DNA from: Thioclava sp. JE_KL1 | GTDB taxonomy: Bacteria; Pseudomonadota; Alphaproteobacteria; Rhodobacterales; Rhodobacteraceae | Direction of reading: 5' to 3' | Assembly (NCBI RefSeq): GCF_009296265.1 | Contig: NZ_WBJS01000007.1 | Span: forward strand, 1-64,000 | Length of the DNA: 64,000 bases | The notes under the pieces: generated by a model | Databases searched by the model: none | What the model was told of the DNA's origin: nothing | Seen by the model: the letters and a program-made list of their open reading frames with translations, nothing else | Translations under genes and position numbers: made by a program | Part shown: positions 54,400 through 63,657 of the stretch, piece by piece | Layout of the letters: every line of letters begins with the position of its first letter | Numbering within the stretch: the first letter of the stretch is position 1

Positions 54400-55440
54400 A
54401 TGACGATGAGCGAACCTGATCCCACTCTGCGGCCCGACCGCCTGCCCGAAGACGCCGACCGCGCCCTGCGACCACAGGCGCTGGAGGAATTTACGGGCCA
54501 GGCCGAAGCCCGCGCCAATCTGCGCGTCTTCATCGAAAGCGCCAAGATGCGCAGCCAGGCGATGGATCACACGCTGTTTCATGGCCCGCCCGGTCTGGGC
54601 AAGACGACGCTCGCGCAGATCATGGCGCGCGAGTTGGGCGTGAATTTCAAGATGACCTCGGGGCCGGTTCTGGCCAAGGCGGGCGATCTCGCCGCGATCC
54701 TGACCAATCTTGAAGCGCGCGACGTGCTCTTCATCGACGAAATCCACCGGATGAACCCGGCGGTGGAGGAAGTGCTCTACCCCGCGATGGAGGATTTCGA
54801 GCTCGATCTGGTGATCGGCGAGGGCCCTGCCGCGCGCACTGTGCGGATCGAGTTGCAGCCCTTCACGCTGGTCGGCGCCACGACGCGGCTCGGACTGCTC
54901 ACGACGCCGCTGCGCGACCGCTTCGGCATCCCGACGCGGCTGCAGTTCTACACCGAGGACGAGCTGGACCTGATCGTGACGCGCGGGTCGCGGCTTCTGG
55001 GTATCCCGTCCGACCCCGCGGGCACCCGCGAGATCGCCAAGCGCGCGCGTGGCACCCCGCGCATCGCGGGACGTCTGCTCCGCCGCGTCGTCGATTTCGC
55101 GCTGGTCGAAGGCGACGGGCGGCTGACTCGCGAGATCGCGGACCGCGCGCTGACGCGGCTTGGCGTCGACAATCTCGGTCTCGACGGGGCGGACCGGCGC
55201 TACATGATGCTGATGGCCGATCATTACGGCGGCGGGCCGGTGGGGGTGGAGACGCTCTCGGCCGCGCTGTCAGAAAGTCGCGACGCGATCGAAGAAGTCA
55301 TCGAACCCTACCTGTTGCAACAGGGCCTGATCAGCCGCACCCCGCGTGGTCGGATGCTGGGCGCGCGGGCGTGGCGGCATCTGGGGCTCGAGGCACCGAA
55401 ACCCGCCACCCCGCAGACGGACCTCTTTGGCGATGGCTGA
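54400..55440 (+). CDS. ruvB: Holliday junction helicase RuvB
   Basis: The 346-residue AAA+ motor drives branch migration with RuvA. Walker [10 protein letters not shown], Walker [11 protein letters not shown], sensor [18 protein letters not shown] and the C-terminal winged helix ([13 protein letters not shown]) are all intact. ATG 54400 begins MTMSEPDP. Eight bases overlap the globin gene. Confidence 0.97.
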   Translation: MTMSEPDPTLRPDRLPEDADRALRPQALEEFTGQAEARANLRVFIESAKMRSQAMDHTLFHGPPGLGKTTLAQIMARELGVNFKMTSGPVLAKAGDLAAILTNLEARDVLFIDEIHRMNPAVEEVLYPAMEDFELDLVIGEGPAARTVRIELQPFTLVGATTRLGLLTTPLRDRFGIPTRLQFYTEDELDLIVTRGSRLLGIPSDPAGTREIAKRARGTPRIAGRLLRRVVDFALVEGDGRLTREIADRALTRLGVDNLGLDGADRRYMMLMADHYGGGPVGVETLSAALSESRDAIEEVIEPYLLQQGLISRTPRGRMLGARAWRHLGLEAPKPATPQTDLFGDG

Positions 55441-55840
55441 CCCCTTGGCACGTTTCGAGATCACCGAGGCGGAGATCGACCGCGTCGTGGCGCGCTTCTA
55501 CGAGCGCGTGCGCAGCCACGCGATGCTCGGTCCGGTCTTTGCGGTGCATGTCACCGACTGGCCCACCCATGAGGACAAGGTCGCGCGGTTCTGGAAGAAC
55601 GCGATCCTGCGCAAACCGGGCTATGACGGCTCGCCCATGCAGGTCCACCGCGCGGCGGGCAATGTACGCCCGGGCATGTTTTCGACCTGGCTTGCCGAAT
55701 TCGACAAGGTGCTGAACGCCGAACTTACGCCCGAACAGGCGGCGGGTTGGTCGGCGCTTGCACATCGGATCGGCATGAGCCTGCGGCAAGGCGTGGTCGA
55801 ACGCGAGACCTTCGCGGGCGGTATTCCAAAGCTGAAATGA
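55433..55840 (+). CDS. Group III truncated hemoglobin
   Basis: The 135-residue protein is a 2-over-2 globin of group [23 protein letters not shown] near the N-terminus, [17 protein letters not shown], and candidate proximal His72 in QVHRAAG. Such globins bind oxygen or NO. The start lies inside ruvB (overlap 8 bases), so translation is coupled to ruvB. In many relatives ruvB is instead followed by tol-pal genes. A nitric oxide or oxidative defence role is inferred. Confidence 0.85.
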   Translation: MADPLARFEITEAEIDRVVARFYERVRSHAMLGPVFAVHVTDWPTHEDKVARFWKNAILRKPGYDGSPMQVHRAAGNVRPGMFSTWLAEFDKVLNAELTPEQAAGWSALAHRIGMSLRQGVVERETFAGGIPKLK

Positions 55841-55871
55841 CCCGCGCGCGTAGGCGCGCAAAACTAGAGGT

Positions 55872-55999
55872 GGAGGGCGCGCTGCCCCCGCCATGACGGC
55901 CCTTCGCTTGCGCTTCGGGCGTTCGGCGGGGCGTCCTTCCACTGGAAGGCCGCTTATCCCGCCTCACTCCCCGGGATACTTCAGCCAAGAGGAAGAGGA
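55872..55999 (-). repeat. Dispersed intergenic repeat, copy D (long form)
   Basis: On the minus strand it starts right after the stop of the YcjF-like gene: CTCTTCCTCTTGG, then a TATCCCGGGG core, the palindrome CCTTCCA-G-TGGAAGG, CGCCCGAAGCGCAAGCG, and GGGGGCAGCG. It shares the extra internal segment with copy F only. Confidence 0.8.
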
Positions 56000-56998
56000 T
56001 CAGTCCTCTTTCTTCCCGAACACGCCGGTCAGCGACCGTCCGATCAGGTTGGTCACGCGGGGCTTTTGCAGTTTGCGGAAGGGCATCGGGCGGCAGACCT
56101 CCAGCGCGGCAATGCCCACACGGGCGGTCAGCGCGCCATTGATCACGCCTTCCCCGAAGCGGCGCGAGAGCTTCGACACCAGATGGCCGCCGGTGACCGT
56201 CTCGATCAGATCGTCGCCCGCCGCCACAGCTCCGGTCGCGACGAGATGGGTCATCACCGTGCGCGCCAGCCGGATCGAGCCGAGCGTGCCCGAGCGCCCG
56301 CCATAGATTTCCGCGATGCGCCGGATCATCCGCAGGTTCGCGGTGAGCGCGGTGAAGACGTCGGCCAGCGCCAATGGAACGATAGCAGTGACGGTGGCCA
56401 CGGTGCGCGCGGCGGCCTCGATTTCCAGCCGGGCGGCCGCGTCGAGTGGTCCCATCAGCTCGGCTTCCGCCAGCCCCATCAGCGTGTCGGTGTCGAGCAC
56501 CTCGCCCGTTTGCTCGGCCAGCCGCTTGCGCGCCCAATCCATCTCGGGCCGCGCGGCATAGAGGCCCGAGACATGGGCCGTCACCTTGCGCGCGCGGCTC
56601 AGATCGTCTTCGCTTAGCGCTTCCGAGACTTCCTTATGGACCTTGTCGAGCCGCGCCAGCCGCGAGAAGGCGGCGATCTCGCGCCCGGTGATCAGCAGCG
56701 CGCCAAGCGCGAAGGCCGCGACCAGCGCGGTGCCGATCCAGCCGAGGATCGGATGGGTGGCGAACAGCCCGTCGATGAAACGCCAGAGCGCGACGGAGAT
56801 CAGGAAGCCCACCAGCGCCACGCTCGCGCGCCAGAAGAACCGCACGATGGGCGAGGCGCGACGTGCCCCCAGCCGCGTCGCGATCTGCATGGCGCGGCCT
56901 TCGAGCCGCTCCTCGGTCGCATGCGGCATATCCTCGATCGGCGCGGCCTCGGCGGGCGAGGGCGCGTCCTCGATCTCGATCATCACCGGTTTTTTCAT
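56000..56998 (-). CDS. YcjF-like membrane protein (DUF697)
   Basis: The 332-residue protein has two membrane segments (about 65-85 and 92-115) and a C-terminal DUF697-like domain. Homologues pair with YcjX, encoded next upstream, in stress-related operons. The start ATG 56998 overlaps the ycjX stop by four bases. The N-terminus is a short acidic Pro/Ala stretch. Confidence 0.85.
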   Translation of the reverse strand: MKKPVMIEIEDAPSPAEAAPIEDMPHATEERLEGRAMQIATRLGARRASPIVRFFWRASVALVGFLISVALWRFIDGLFATHPILGWIGTALVAAFALGALLITGREIAAFSRLARLDKVHKEVSEALSEDDLSRARKVTAHVSGLYAARPEMDWARKRLAEQTGEVLDTDTLMGLAEAELMGPLDAAARLEIEAAARTVATVTAIVPLALADVFTALTANLRMIRRIAEIYGGRSGTLGSIRLARTVMTHLVATGAVAAGDDLIETVTGGHLVSKLSRRFGEGVINGALTARVGIAALEVCRPMPFRKLQKPRVTNLIGRSLTGVFGKKED

Positions 56999-58398
56999 AG
57001 CTTGTCCCCGATCAGGAAATCGGCCGCGCGGTCGAGCCGGATATGCGGTGGGCCTTCGCCGGGTCGCAGGATCACCGGGGCAGGGGCGAAGTTCATGATC
57101 GAATAGTCTTCGTCGAGCCACGCGGAGGCCCCTTGCGCCGCGGGCGAGAGAAGCTGCGCCGGGTCGGCGGGCAATTCGCCGGGATAGAGCGCGACCGATT
57201 TGCCACTCTCCAGCCGCCCGCGCACCGCCTGCAACTCCGCCCCGTCATGCGAGAGGGTTTCTTCCGTGGTGCTGCGCAGCGCCGCGATCGACAGTGCGAG
57301 AGTCTTCGCGCCCGCGAAATCGGCGCGGTCCTTGGCTTCGCGCAGAAGCGCGCCGGTGATCGCGGTCAGGCGGGCGTGTTGGGTGTGGTGCAGGTGATCG
57401 GCCTTGGTCGCGGCGAAGAGGATTTTCTCGACCCGCTTGCCGCCGATCAGCGAGGTCAGCCAGCTTGCGCGTCCCGGGCGGAAGGCCGCCAGAATATCGG
57501 CCATCGCCTGACGCAGATCGTCGAGCGCGGCCGGGCCGGAATGGATCGCGCCCAGTACGTCGACCAGCACCACCTGCCGGTCGATTTTGGCGAAATGGTC
57601 GCGGAAGAAAGGGCGCACCACCTCGCGTTTATAGGCGTCATAGCGGCGCTCCATTTCGCGTCGCAGCGAGCCACGCGGGGCCTCACCCTCGGGCAGCGGC
57701 GCGAAGGTCAGCGCGGGCGATCCGGCCATCTCGCCGGGCAGCAGGAAGCGCCCCGGTGTGCAGTCGGAAAACCCCGCATCGCGCGCCTCGGTGAGGTATC
57801 GGGTGAAGCCTGCCGCCAGCGCCTTGGCCTGCGGCTCGGTGAACTCCGCCGTGCCATCCGTCGCCTCGGACTGCGCCAGATACTCCGCGCCTTGCGGACG
57901 GCTCGGCAGACGTGCCAGCGCCTCCGCCGACCACTCGGCATAGCTTTTGTCCATCAGCCCGAGATCGAGTAGCCACTCGCCGGGGTAATCCACGATGTCG
58001 AGATGCACGACGCGCGGCCCGCGCACCGCGCCCAGCATCCCGCGCGGCTGGATGCGGAAGGACAGCCGCAGCTCCGAGACGGCGCGCGTGCCGTCCGGCC
58101 AATGCGGCGAAGGGCCGGTCAGCGCGGCGAGGTGGCTCTCATAGTCGAAGCGCGGGACGGTGTCGTCGGGCTGCGGCTGCAGGTAAGCGGCGGTGATATC
58201 CGACGCAGACCCGAGCGCAGGCATCCGACCGCGATCCAGCAGGTTCGCGACCAGCGAGGTGATGAACACGGTCTTGCCCGCGCGCGACAGACCCGTCACG
58301 CCGAGCCGGATCACCGGTTCGAACAGCGCCTCCGAGACCGAATGGCCCATGCCCTCGATCCCGCGCGTGATCCCGTCCGCAATGTCGGAAATGCCCAA
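56995..58398 (-). CDS. YcjX-family P-loop protein (DUF463)
   Basis: The 467-residue protein is a P-loop NTPase of the YcjX/DUF463 family. GLSRAGKTVFITSLVANLLDRG is the nucleotide-binding loop, and DIVDYPGEWLLDL a candidate switch region. The function is not established; it is conserved with YcjF. I start at TTG 58398 because GAGGGG lies 7 nt upstream; GTG 58413 in the same frame would add five residues. Confidence 0.85.
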   Translation of the reverse strand: MGISDIADGITRGIEGMGHSVSEALFEPVIRLGVTGLSRAGKTVFITSLVANLLDRGRMPALGSASDITAAYLQPQPDDTVPRFDYESHLAALTGPSPHWPDGTRAVSELRLSFRIQPRGMLGAVRGPRVVHLDIVDYPGEWLLDLGLMDKSYAEWSAEALARLPSRPQGAEYLAQSEATDGTAEFTEPQAKALAAGFTRYLTEARDAGFSDCTPGRFLLPGEMAGSPALTFAPLPEGEAPRGSLRREMERRYDAYKREVVRPFFRDHFAKIDRQVVLVDVLGAIHSGPAALDDLRQAMADILAAFRPGRASWLTSLIGGKRVEKILFAATKADHLHHTQHARLTAITGALLREAKDRADFAGAKTLALSIAALRSTTEETLSHDGAELQAVRGRLESGKSVALYPGELPADPAQLLSPAAQGASAWLDEDYSIMNFAPAPVILRPGEGPPHIRLDRAADFLIGDKL

Positions 58399-58457
58399 AG
58401 CTCGGCCCCTCACTCTCGTTCACGGACAAGATAAGCAGCGGAGAGTGTTAATGAAAG

Positions 58458-58484
58458 AGAGGGCGGACACGCGGCCCGCCCTCT
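58458..58484 (-). terminator. Terminator of gabD
   Basis: AGAGGGCGG (58458-58466) and CCGCCCTCT (58476-58484) form a perfect 9-bp stem with a 9-nt loop. On the minus strand a CTTTCATT tail follows. It lies 26 bp past the gabD stop. Confidence 0.7.
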
Positions 58485-58510
58485 GCGTTATTATCGGCTC
58501 TGGATCGGCC

Positions 58511-59989
58511 TCAGACCGACAGGCAGATATATTTCATCTCAAGGTAATCCTCGATCCCGTGATGCGAACCCTCGCGGCCCAGGCCGGACTGCTTCACGCC
58601 GCCGAACGGAGCGAGCTCGGTCGAGATCAAGCCGGTGTTCACGCCGACGATCCCGTATTCCAGACCTTCCTGCACGCGGGTGATGCGCCCCACGTCGCGG
58701 GCGTAGAAATAGCTCGCAAGGCCGAAGATCGTGTCATTGGCCTTGGCGATCGCCTCCTGCTCGGTCTCGAACTTGAAGAGCGGGGCGACGGGGCCGAAGG
58801 TTTCCTCATGCGAGACCTTGGCTTCCTGCGTGACCCCGGTCAGCACGGTCGGCTGGAAGAAGGTGCCGCCCATCTCGTGCCGCGCGCCGCCGGTGACGAT
58901 CGAGCCGCCATGATCGAGCACGTCCTGAATATGTTCCTGCACTTTCTTGACCGCGTCCTCGTTGATCAGCGGGCCGGCCTCGACGCCTTCCTTCAGACCG
59001 TCGCCCACCTTGAGAGCGTTGACGGCCTTGGCCAGCTTCTCGGCGAAGGCGTCATAGACCCCGGATTGCACATAGATGCGATTGGCGCAGACGCAGGTCT
59101 GACCGTTATTGCGGAATTTCGACGCCATCGCGCCTTCGACCGCCGCGTCGAGATCGGCGTCGTCGAACACGATGAAGGGCGCGTTGCCGCCCAGTTCCAT
59201 CGAGCATTTCATCACTTGATCCGCGGCCTGACGCAGCAGGATGCGCCCCACCTCGGTCGAGCCGGTGAAGGTCAGCTTGCGCACGCTGTGGTTCTCGCAG
59301 AATTCCTTCCCGATATCGGAGGCTTTCGCGGAGGTGATGACCGAGAGAATGCCTTTGGGCAGGCCCGCCCGTTCGCCCAGCACCGCCATCGCCAGCGCCG
59401 AGAGCGGCGTCTCCGAGGCCGGACGGCAGACGAAACCGCAGCCCACGGCGAGCGCCGGGCCCGCTTTGCGCGCGATCATCGCGTTGGGGAAGTTCCACGG
59501 CGTGATCGAGGCGGCGACCCCGATCGGCTGCTTGATCACGGTGATCCGCTTGTCGCGCTGATGGCCCGGGATCGTCTCGCCATAGACCCGCTTGGCCTCT
59601 TCGCCGAACCACTCGATGAAGCCCGCGCCATAGGCGATCTCGCCCTTCGCCTCGGCGAGCGGCTTGCCCATCTCGGCGGTCAGGATCGCGCCGAGATCGT
59701 CCTGGTTCTCCATCATCAGGTCGTACCATTTGCGCATGATCTGCGCGCGTTCCTTGCCGGTGCGCGCGGCCCAGTCCTTCATCGCCTCGTCAGCGGCAGC
59801 GATGGCGCGGGCGGTTTCGGCGCGGCCCAGATCGGGCACGGTGCAGATCACGTCGCCCCGCGCGGGGTTGGTCACGTCGAAGGTGGTGCCGTCATCGGCA
59901 TCGACCCATTCGCCCGCGACGAGGGCCTTGGTCACCAGAAGCGAGGGATCCTTGAGGATGGATTTGAGGTCGGTCTTGTCGTCGAGCAT
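58511..59989 (-). CDS. gabD: NAD(P)-dependent succinate-semialdehyde dehydrogenase
   Basis: The 492-residue aldehyde dehydrogenase oxidises succinate semialdehyde to succinate, in GABA and related catabolism. Catalytic Cys is in NNGQTCVCANR and the general base Glu in MELGGNAP; ITPWNFPNAMIARK is the cofactor-binding region. The GabD-like C-terminus APFGGVKQSGLGREGSHHGIEDYLE agrees. No gabT is adjacent. It is followed by a terminator. Confidence 0.92.
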   Translation of the reverse strand: MLDDKTDLKSILKDPSLLVTKALVAGEWVDADDGTTFDVTNPARGDVICTVPDLGRAETARAIAAADEAMKDWAARTGKERAQIMRKWYDLMMENQDDLGAILTAEMGKPLAEAKGEIAYGAGFIEWFGEEAKRVYGETIPGHQRDKRITVIKQPIGVAASITPWNFPNAMIARKAGPALAVGCGFVCRPASETPLSALAMAVLGERAGLPKGILSVITSAKASDIGKEFCENHSVRKLTFTGSTEVGRILLRQAADQVMKCSMELGGNAPFIVFDDADLDAAVEGAMASKFRNNGQTCVCANRIYVQSGVYDAFAEKLAKAVNALKVGDGLKEGVEAGPLINEDAVKKVQEHIQDVLDHGGSIVTGGARHEMGGTFFQPTVLTGVTQEAKVSHEETFGPVAPLFKFETEQEAIAKANDTIFGLASYFYARDVGRITRVQEGLEYGIVGVNTGLISTELAPFGGVKQSGLGREGSHHGIEDYLEMKYICLSV

Positions 59990-60022
59990 GATGTCCTCCG
60001 AAGGGCTGGATGGGTCGTCCGG

Positions 60023-61033
60023 TCAATGCGCCGGGCTTTTCGATGTTCCGTAACGGCTGCGCCAGCAGGGCTGCAGATCGCCGGGGTGTTCTTTGGCTTC
60101 ATAGATGGCGCGGGCGATGGCGCGGGCAAGCACGCAAGACGCCGCATGGCCAAGCTGGAACGGATCGCGGACCGGATCGGCCAAGGGCTTCTCGCCGGTC
60201 GCGGCAGCGAAGATCAGATCGCCGTCCATCGGCGTATGCGACGGCACGATGGCCCGCGCCATGCCGTCATGGGCGGCCGTGGCCATGCGCTGCGCCTGCG
60301 CCTGGGTGAGGGCGGCATCGGTCGCGACGATGGCGATGGTGGTGGCTTCGCCTTGGCGTTTCATCGGTTCGGGTTCGGCGGTGGAATGGTAACGATGTGC
60401 GACACCCAACCCGCCGAACTCGCCCGCGACTTCCCAAGGCGCGGCCCAGAAATGCGGACCCTCGCCGACGGTCACCGAGCCAAGCGCGTTCACCGCCACC
60501 AGCGCGCCGACGGTAAAGCCGCTCTCCAGCACGGCCGAGGCCGACCCGAGCCCGCCTTTGAAAGTCCCGGTCATCGCGCCAAAGCCCGCCCCGACGCTGC
60601 CGAGCGCGAACCGCTCCGTGGCCGCCTCGAGCGCCGCGCGCCCGAGCCCGGGATAGGGCGTCTCGGTCCAACTCTTGTCGCCACCGTTGAGCAGATCGAA
60701 CAGGATCGCGCCGGGCACGATCGGCACGCGCTGATCGCCCACCGCGAATCCGCGCCCTTGCGCGCGCAGCCCTGCCATCACCCCGTCGCAGGCGCCCAGC
60801 CCGAAGGCCGAGCCGCCCGAGAGCACCAGCGCATCGACCTCCTGCACCAGCTTGTCCGGCGCGAGCAGGTCCGTCTCGCGCGTCCCCGGCGCGCCGCCCA
60901 TCACCTGCACCGCCGCCGTGAAGGGGCGCTCGCCCAGCAGAACGCTCACACCCGAGCGCAGGCCCGCATCCTCGGCATTGCCCACGCGCAGCCCGGCGAT
61001 ATCGGTGATCAGATTGTTCGGCCCTGCCTTCAT
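60023..61033 (-). CDS. P1/S58-family aminopeptidase (DmpA-like)
   Basis: The 336-residue protein is a self-processing DmpA/NylC-like N-terminal-nucleophile hydrolase. GTFKGGLGSAS and VGALVAVNALGSVTV are typical; EATTIAIVATDAALTQAQAQRMA contains the likely Thr nucleophile and cleavage site. Relatives cleave N-terminal residues, beta-amino acid peptides or cyclic amides. It lies between gabD and an SDR, but the substrate is unknown. I start at ATG 61033, just inside a repeat-copy boundary. Confidence 0.82.
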   Translation of the reverse strand: MKAGPNNLITDIAGLRVGNAEDAGLRSGVSVLLGERPFTAAVQVMGGAPGTRETDLLAPDKLVQEVDALVLSGGSAFGLGACDGVMAGLRAQGRGFAVGDQRVPIVPGAILFDLLNGGDKSWTETPYPGLGRAALEAATERFALGSVGAGFGAMTGTFKGGLGSASAVLESGFTVGALVAVNALGSVTVGEGPHFWAAPWEVAGEFGGLGVAHRYHSTAEPEPMKRQGEATTIAIVATDAALTQAQAQRMATAAHDGMARAIVPSHTPMDGDLIFAAATGEKPLADPVRDPFQLGHAASCVLARAIARAIYEAKEHPGDLQPCWRSRYGTSKSPAH

Positions 61034-61081
61034 CTTCCTCTTGGTCCAAATATCCTGGGGGTTTGGGGGCAACGCCCCCAA
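61034..61081 (+). repeat. Dispersed intergenic repeat, copy E (short form)
   Basis: CTTCCTCTTGG is followed by CCAAATATCCTGGGGG and GGGGGC-AAC-GCCCCC (61065-61079). It abuts the start codon of the minus-strand peptidase gene, so this is the one copy not next to a stop; read on the minus strand it supplies an AGAGGAAG sequence just ahead of the ATG. Confidence 0.78.
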
Positions 61082-61096
61082 CTCAATGCTCTGCGC

Positions 61097-61837
61097 TCAG
61101 ATACACCGCCCGCCATCGACCTCCATCGCGACGCCGGTGATCATGCTCGCCTCGTCGGAGCACAGGAACAGCGCCGCATTCGCCATGTCCTCGGGCGTCG
61201 AGAACCGCCCCAGCGGGATGGTCGAGAGAAACTTCGCGCGGATCTCCGGCGTGTCCTCGCCCATGAAGCTTTTCAGAAGCGGGGTCTCCCCGGCGACCGG
61301 GTTGATCGCGTTGACGCGCACGCCGGAGGGCGCAAGCTCCACCGCCATCGCGCGGGTCGCGGTGATCATCCAGCCCTTCGAGGCATTGTACCAGCTCAGG
61401 TTCGGTCGCGGGCTGATGCCGGCGGTGGAGGCCACGTTCAGGATCGCGCCCGCGCCGCGCGCTTTCATCCCCGGCACGATGTGGCGTGCGGTCAGGTAGA
61501 CCGATTTCGCGTTCACGCTGAGGACGCGGTCGAACTCCTCCTCGGTCACCTCCTCCATCGGCTTGGGCAGATGGGTGGTCCCTGCGTTGTTCACGAGAAT
61601 GTCGATCTGCCCGAACGCCTCGCGCGCCGCCTGCGCCAGTGCGGCGACATCCGCATCGCGGCTGACATCCACGGTGCAGGCCACGCCGCCGATCTCGTCG
61701 GCGATGGCCTGCGCGGCCTCGGCGTTGAGATCTGCGACCAGAACCCGCGCACCCTCGGCGGCGAAGCGGCGCGCGATCCCCGCGCCGAAGCCCGAGCCCG
61801 CGCCGGTGACGATCGCGCTTTTGCCTTCCAGTCTCAT
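61097..61837 (-). CDS. Short-chain dehydrogenase/reductase
   Basis: The 246-residue Rossmann oxidoreductase has the classical TGAGSGFGAGIA cofactor loop, NNAG, catalytic Ser (ASTAG), and the active-site Tyr-x3-Lys in SWYNASKG. The substrate is unknown. ATG 61837 begins the conserved MRLEGKSAIVTGAG; the upstream extension of the frame (MEGHPGERPKRKRR) is encoded by repeat copy F and is an artefact. It may belong with the adjacent aldehyde dehydrogenase. Confidence 0.88.
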   Translation of the reverse strand: MRLEGKSAIVTGAGSGFGAGIARRFAAEGARVLVADLNAEAAQAIADEIGGVACTVDVSRDADVAALAQAAREAFGQIDILVNNAGTTHLPKPMEEVTEEEFDRVLSVNAKSVYLTARHIVPGMKARGAGAILNVASTAGISPRPNLSWYNASKGWMITATRAMAVELAPSGVRVNAINPVAGETPLLKSFMGEDTPEIRAKFLSTIPLGRFSTPEDMANAALFLCSDEASMITGVAMEVDGGRCI

Positions 61838-61883
61838 CGGTGCTCCTCCTCGGGGCCTACTGTTGTCGCAGGACACATCGGGT

Positions 61884-62012
61884 GCAAGGGGGCTCTGCCC
61901 CCCCGGTCTGCCAGCCCTTCGCTTGCGCTTCGGGCGTTCGCCGGGGTGTCCTTCCACTGGAAGGCCGCTGATCCCGGCTCACCCCCGGGATATTTCCGCC
62001 AAGCCGAAACCC
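61884..62012 (-). repeat. Dispersed intergenic repeat, copy F (long form)
   Basis: On the minus strand it begins directly after the stop of the aldehyde dehydrogenase gene: CGGCTTGG, AAATATCCCGGGGG, CCTTCCA-G-TGGAAGG, CGCCCGAAGCGCAAGCG and a GGGGGC-AGA-GCCCCC hairpin. It shares the long internal segment with copy D. Confidence 0.85.
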
Positions 62013-63458
62013 TTAGCCATGCCAGGCGGCGACGGTTTTCAGGGTGGAGAAGCCGTAGAGCGCCTCGAACCCTTTCTCGCGCCCGTGCCCGGATTTGCCG
62101 ATGCCGCCGAAGGGCAGCTCCACGCCGCCGCCTGCGCCGTAATTGTTCAGGAAGACCTGCCCCGCGCGCAGGCGACGGGCGAGCCGCATCGTTCGTCCGC
62201 CATTCTCGGACCAGACCGAGGCGACGAGCCCGTAGTCCGTGCCGTTCGCGATGGCGACGGCCTCTTCTTCGTCCTCGAAGGGAATGACGATCTGCGCCGG
62301 GCCGAAGATTTCCTCCTGCGCGAGTCGATGCGCGCCGTGACCACCGCCGATCAGGGTCGGCGCGACGTAATGACCGCCTGCGGGGACATCCTCGGCGATC
62401 CGGCCTTGCGCCGCGATAGTGAGGTCGGAGGCGAGCGCCAGATAGCCCTCGACGATCTGTTTCTGCCGCCCCGAGATCAGCGGGCCGAGGTCGTGATCGC
62501 CGAGCGCGGGCCCCGCCGTCAGGCTCCGATAGCGCGCGGCCATTTTCTCCAGCACCTCGTCATAGCGCGAGCGCTGCACGAGGATGCGCGACGAGGCCGA
62601 GCAGGTCTGCCCGGCGTTCTGGATGCCTGCATTCACGAGGAAGGGCAGCGCGCGGTCGAGATCGGCATCGGTGAAGACGAGCTGCGGGGATTTGCCGCCA
62701 AGCTCCAGCGTGACGGGCACGGCATTCACTGCGGCGGCGGCCTGAATGCGCTGGCCGACCGCGACCGATCCGGTGAAGGAAATATGCTGGATGCCGGGAT
62801 GGGCCGAGAGCGCGGCCCCGGCCTCCTCTCCCAGACCCGGCACGATATTGAGCGCCCCGGCTGGCATCCCCGCTTCTTGCGCGATCCGCCCGAAGGCCAG
62901 CGCGGTGAGCGAAGCTTCCTCGGCAGGTTTCACGACCGCCGCATTGCCCATCGCCAAGGCGGCTGCGACCGAGCGCCCTATGATCTGCATCGGGTAATTC
63001 CACGGCACGATATGCGCGGTCACGCCATGCGGCTCGCGCAGCGTGTAGGCGGTGTAGCCGTTGAGATAGGGGATCGTCTCGCCCATCACCTTGTCGGCGG
63101 CGCCGCCATAGAATTCGAGATAACGCGCCAGTGCCGCCACATCGGCACGCGCCTGCGTCAGCGGTTTGCCGACATCGAGCGCCTCGATCACGGCCAGATC
63201 CTCGGCATGGGCCAGCACGAGGCCGGACATCTTCATCAGGAGCCGCCCGCGCTCTGCCGCGCTCATCTGTCCCCAGTCGCCTGCAAACGCCGCCTGAGCG
63301 GCCTCGACCGCCGCATCGATCTCCGGCTTGCCGCCCCGGGCGATCTGCGCCATCTCGCGCCCATCCGAGGGGCATTCCACGGAAAGGCGCGCATCGGGCT
63401 TGCGCCAGACGCCTCCGATCAACATCTCCTCGGGGTCGAACCAAAGCGGCAAACTCAT
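62013..63458 (-). CDS. Aldehyde dehydrogenase family protein
   Basis: The 481-residue enzyme has the ALDH core: IVPWNYPMQIIGR, FTGSVAVGQ, general base Glu in LELGGKSPQ and catalytic Cys in NAGQTCSASSR. Substrate specificity is unclear; betaine-aldehyde or gamma-aminobutyraldehyde types are possible. ATG 63458 follows AGGAGGTG at a good distance; GTG 63467 is too close to it. It is the first gene of a minus-strand set with the SDR and peptidase. Confidence 0.87.
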   Translation of the reverse strand: MSLPLWFDPEEMLIGGVWRKPDARLSVECPSDGREMAQIARGGKPEIDAAVEAAQAAFAGDWGQMSAAERGRLLMKMSGLVLAHAEDLAVIEALDVGKPLTQARADVAALARYLEFYGGAADKVMGETIPYLNGYTAYTLREPHGVTAHIVPWNYPMQIIGRSVAAALAMGNAAVVKPAEEASLTALAFGRIAQEAGMPAGALNIVPGLGEEAGAALSAHPGIQHISFTGSVAVGQRIQAAAAVNAVPVTLELGGKSPQLVFTDADLDRALPFLVNAGIQNAGQTCSASSRILVQRSRYDEVLEKMAARYRSLTAGPALGDHDLGPLISGRQKQIVEGYLALASDLTIAAQGRIAEDVPAGGHYVAPTLIGGGHGAHRLAQEEIFGPAQIVIPFEDEEEAVAIANGTDYGLVASVWSENGGRTMRLARRLRAGQVFLNNYGAGGGVELPFGGIGKSGHGREKGFEALYGFSTLKTVAAWHG

Positions 63459-63657
63459 GCGCGGCACCTCCTCTTGTCACGCGATTTCGCAGCACGCTCG
63501 GCGCGCGCGCGCGGAAAATCAAGAGGGCAGGAATCTGCCGGGGCGAGCCTGATCACATTCATGTGAGTGTGAGTGGAGGGAACTTTCCCCTATCTAGCCC
63601 CTTGAATGACGGAACCGGGCCGAAGGCCCACCGGAAAAAGAGACAGGAAAATTGCAA
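63459..63657. promoter_or_regulatory. Divergent control region, aldehyde dehydrogenase versus lipoprotein
   Basis: The 199-bp region has a perfect palindrome TCACAT-TC-ATGTGA (63553-63566) in the middle, a candidate operator, and a small hairpin GGGCC-GAA-GGCCC (63616-63628) near the lipoprotein leader. AGGAAA (63645-63650) is the ribosome-binding site of the plus-strand gene. Confidence 0.4.

Noticed and set aside
61838-61957. N-terminal extension of the SDR frame
   Set aside because: The extra 40 codons are encoded by the dispersed repeat. A nearly identical peptide start (MEG-PxERPKRKRR) is read from copy D, showing it is a repeat artefact.
58193-62287. 1364-codon open frame on the plus strand
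   Set aside because: It runs antisense across gabD, the peptidase, the SDR and part of an aldehyde dehydrogenase, all of which have clear motifs. Its translation has no recognisable family.
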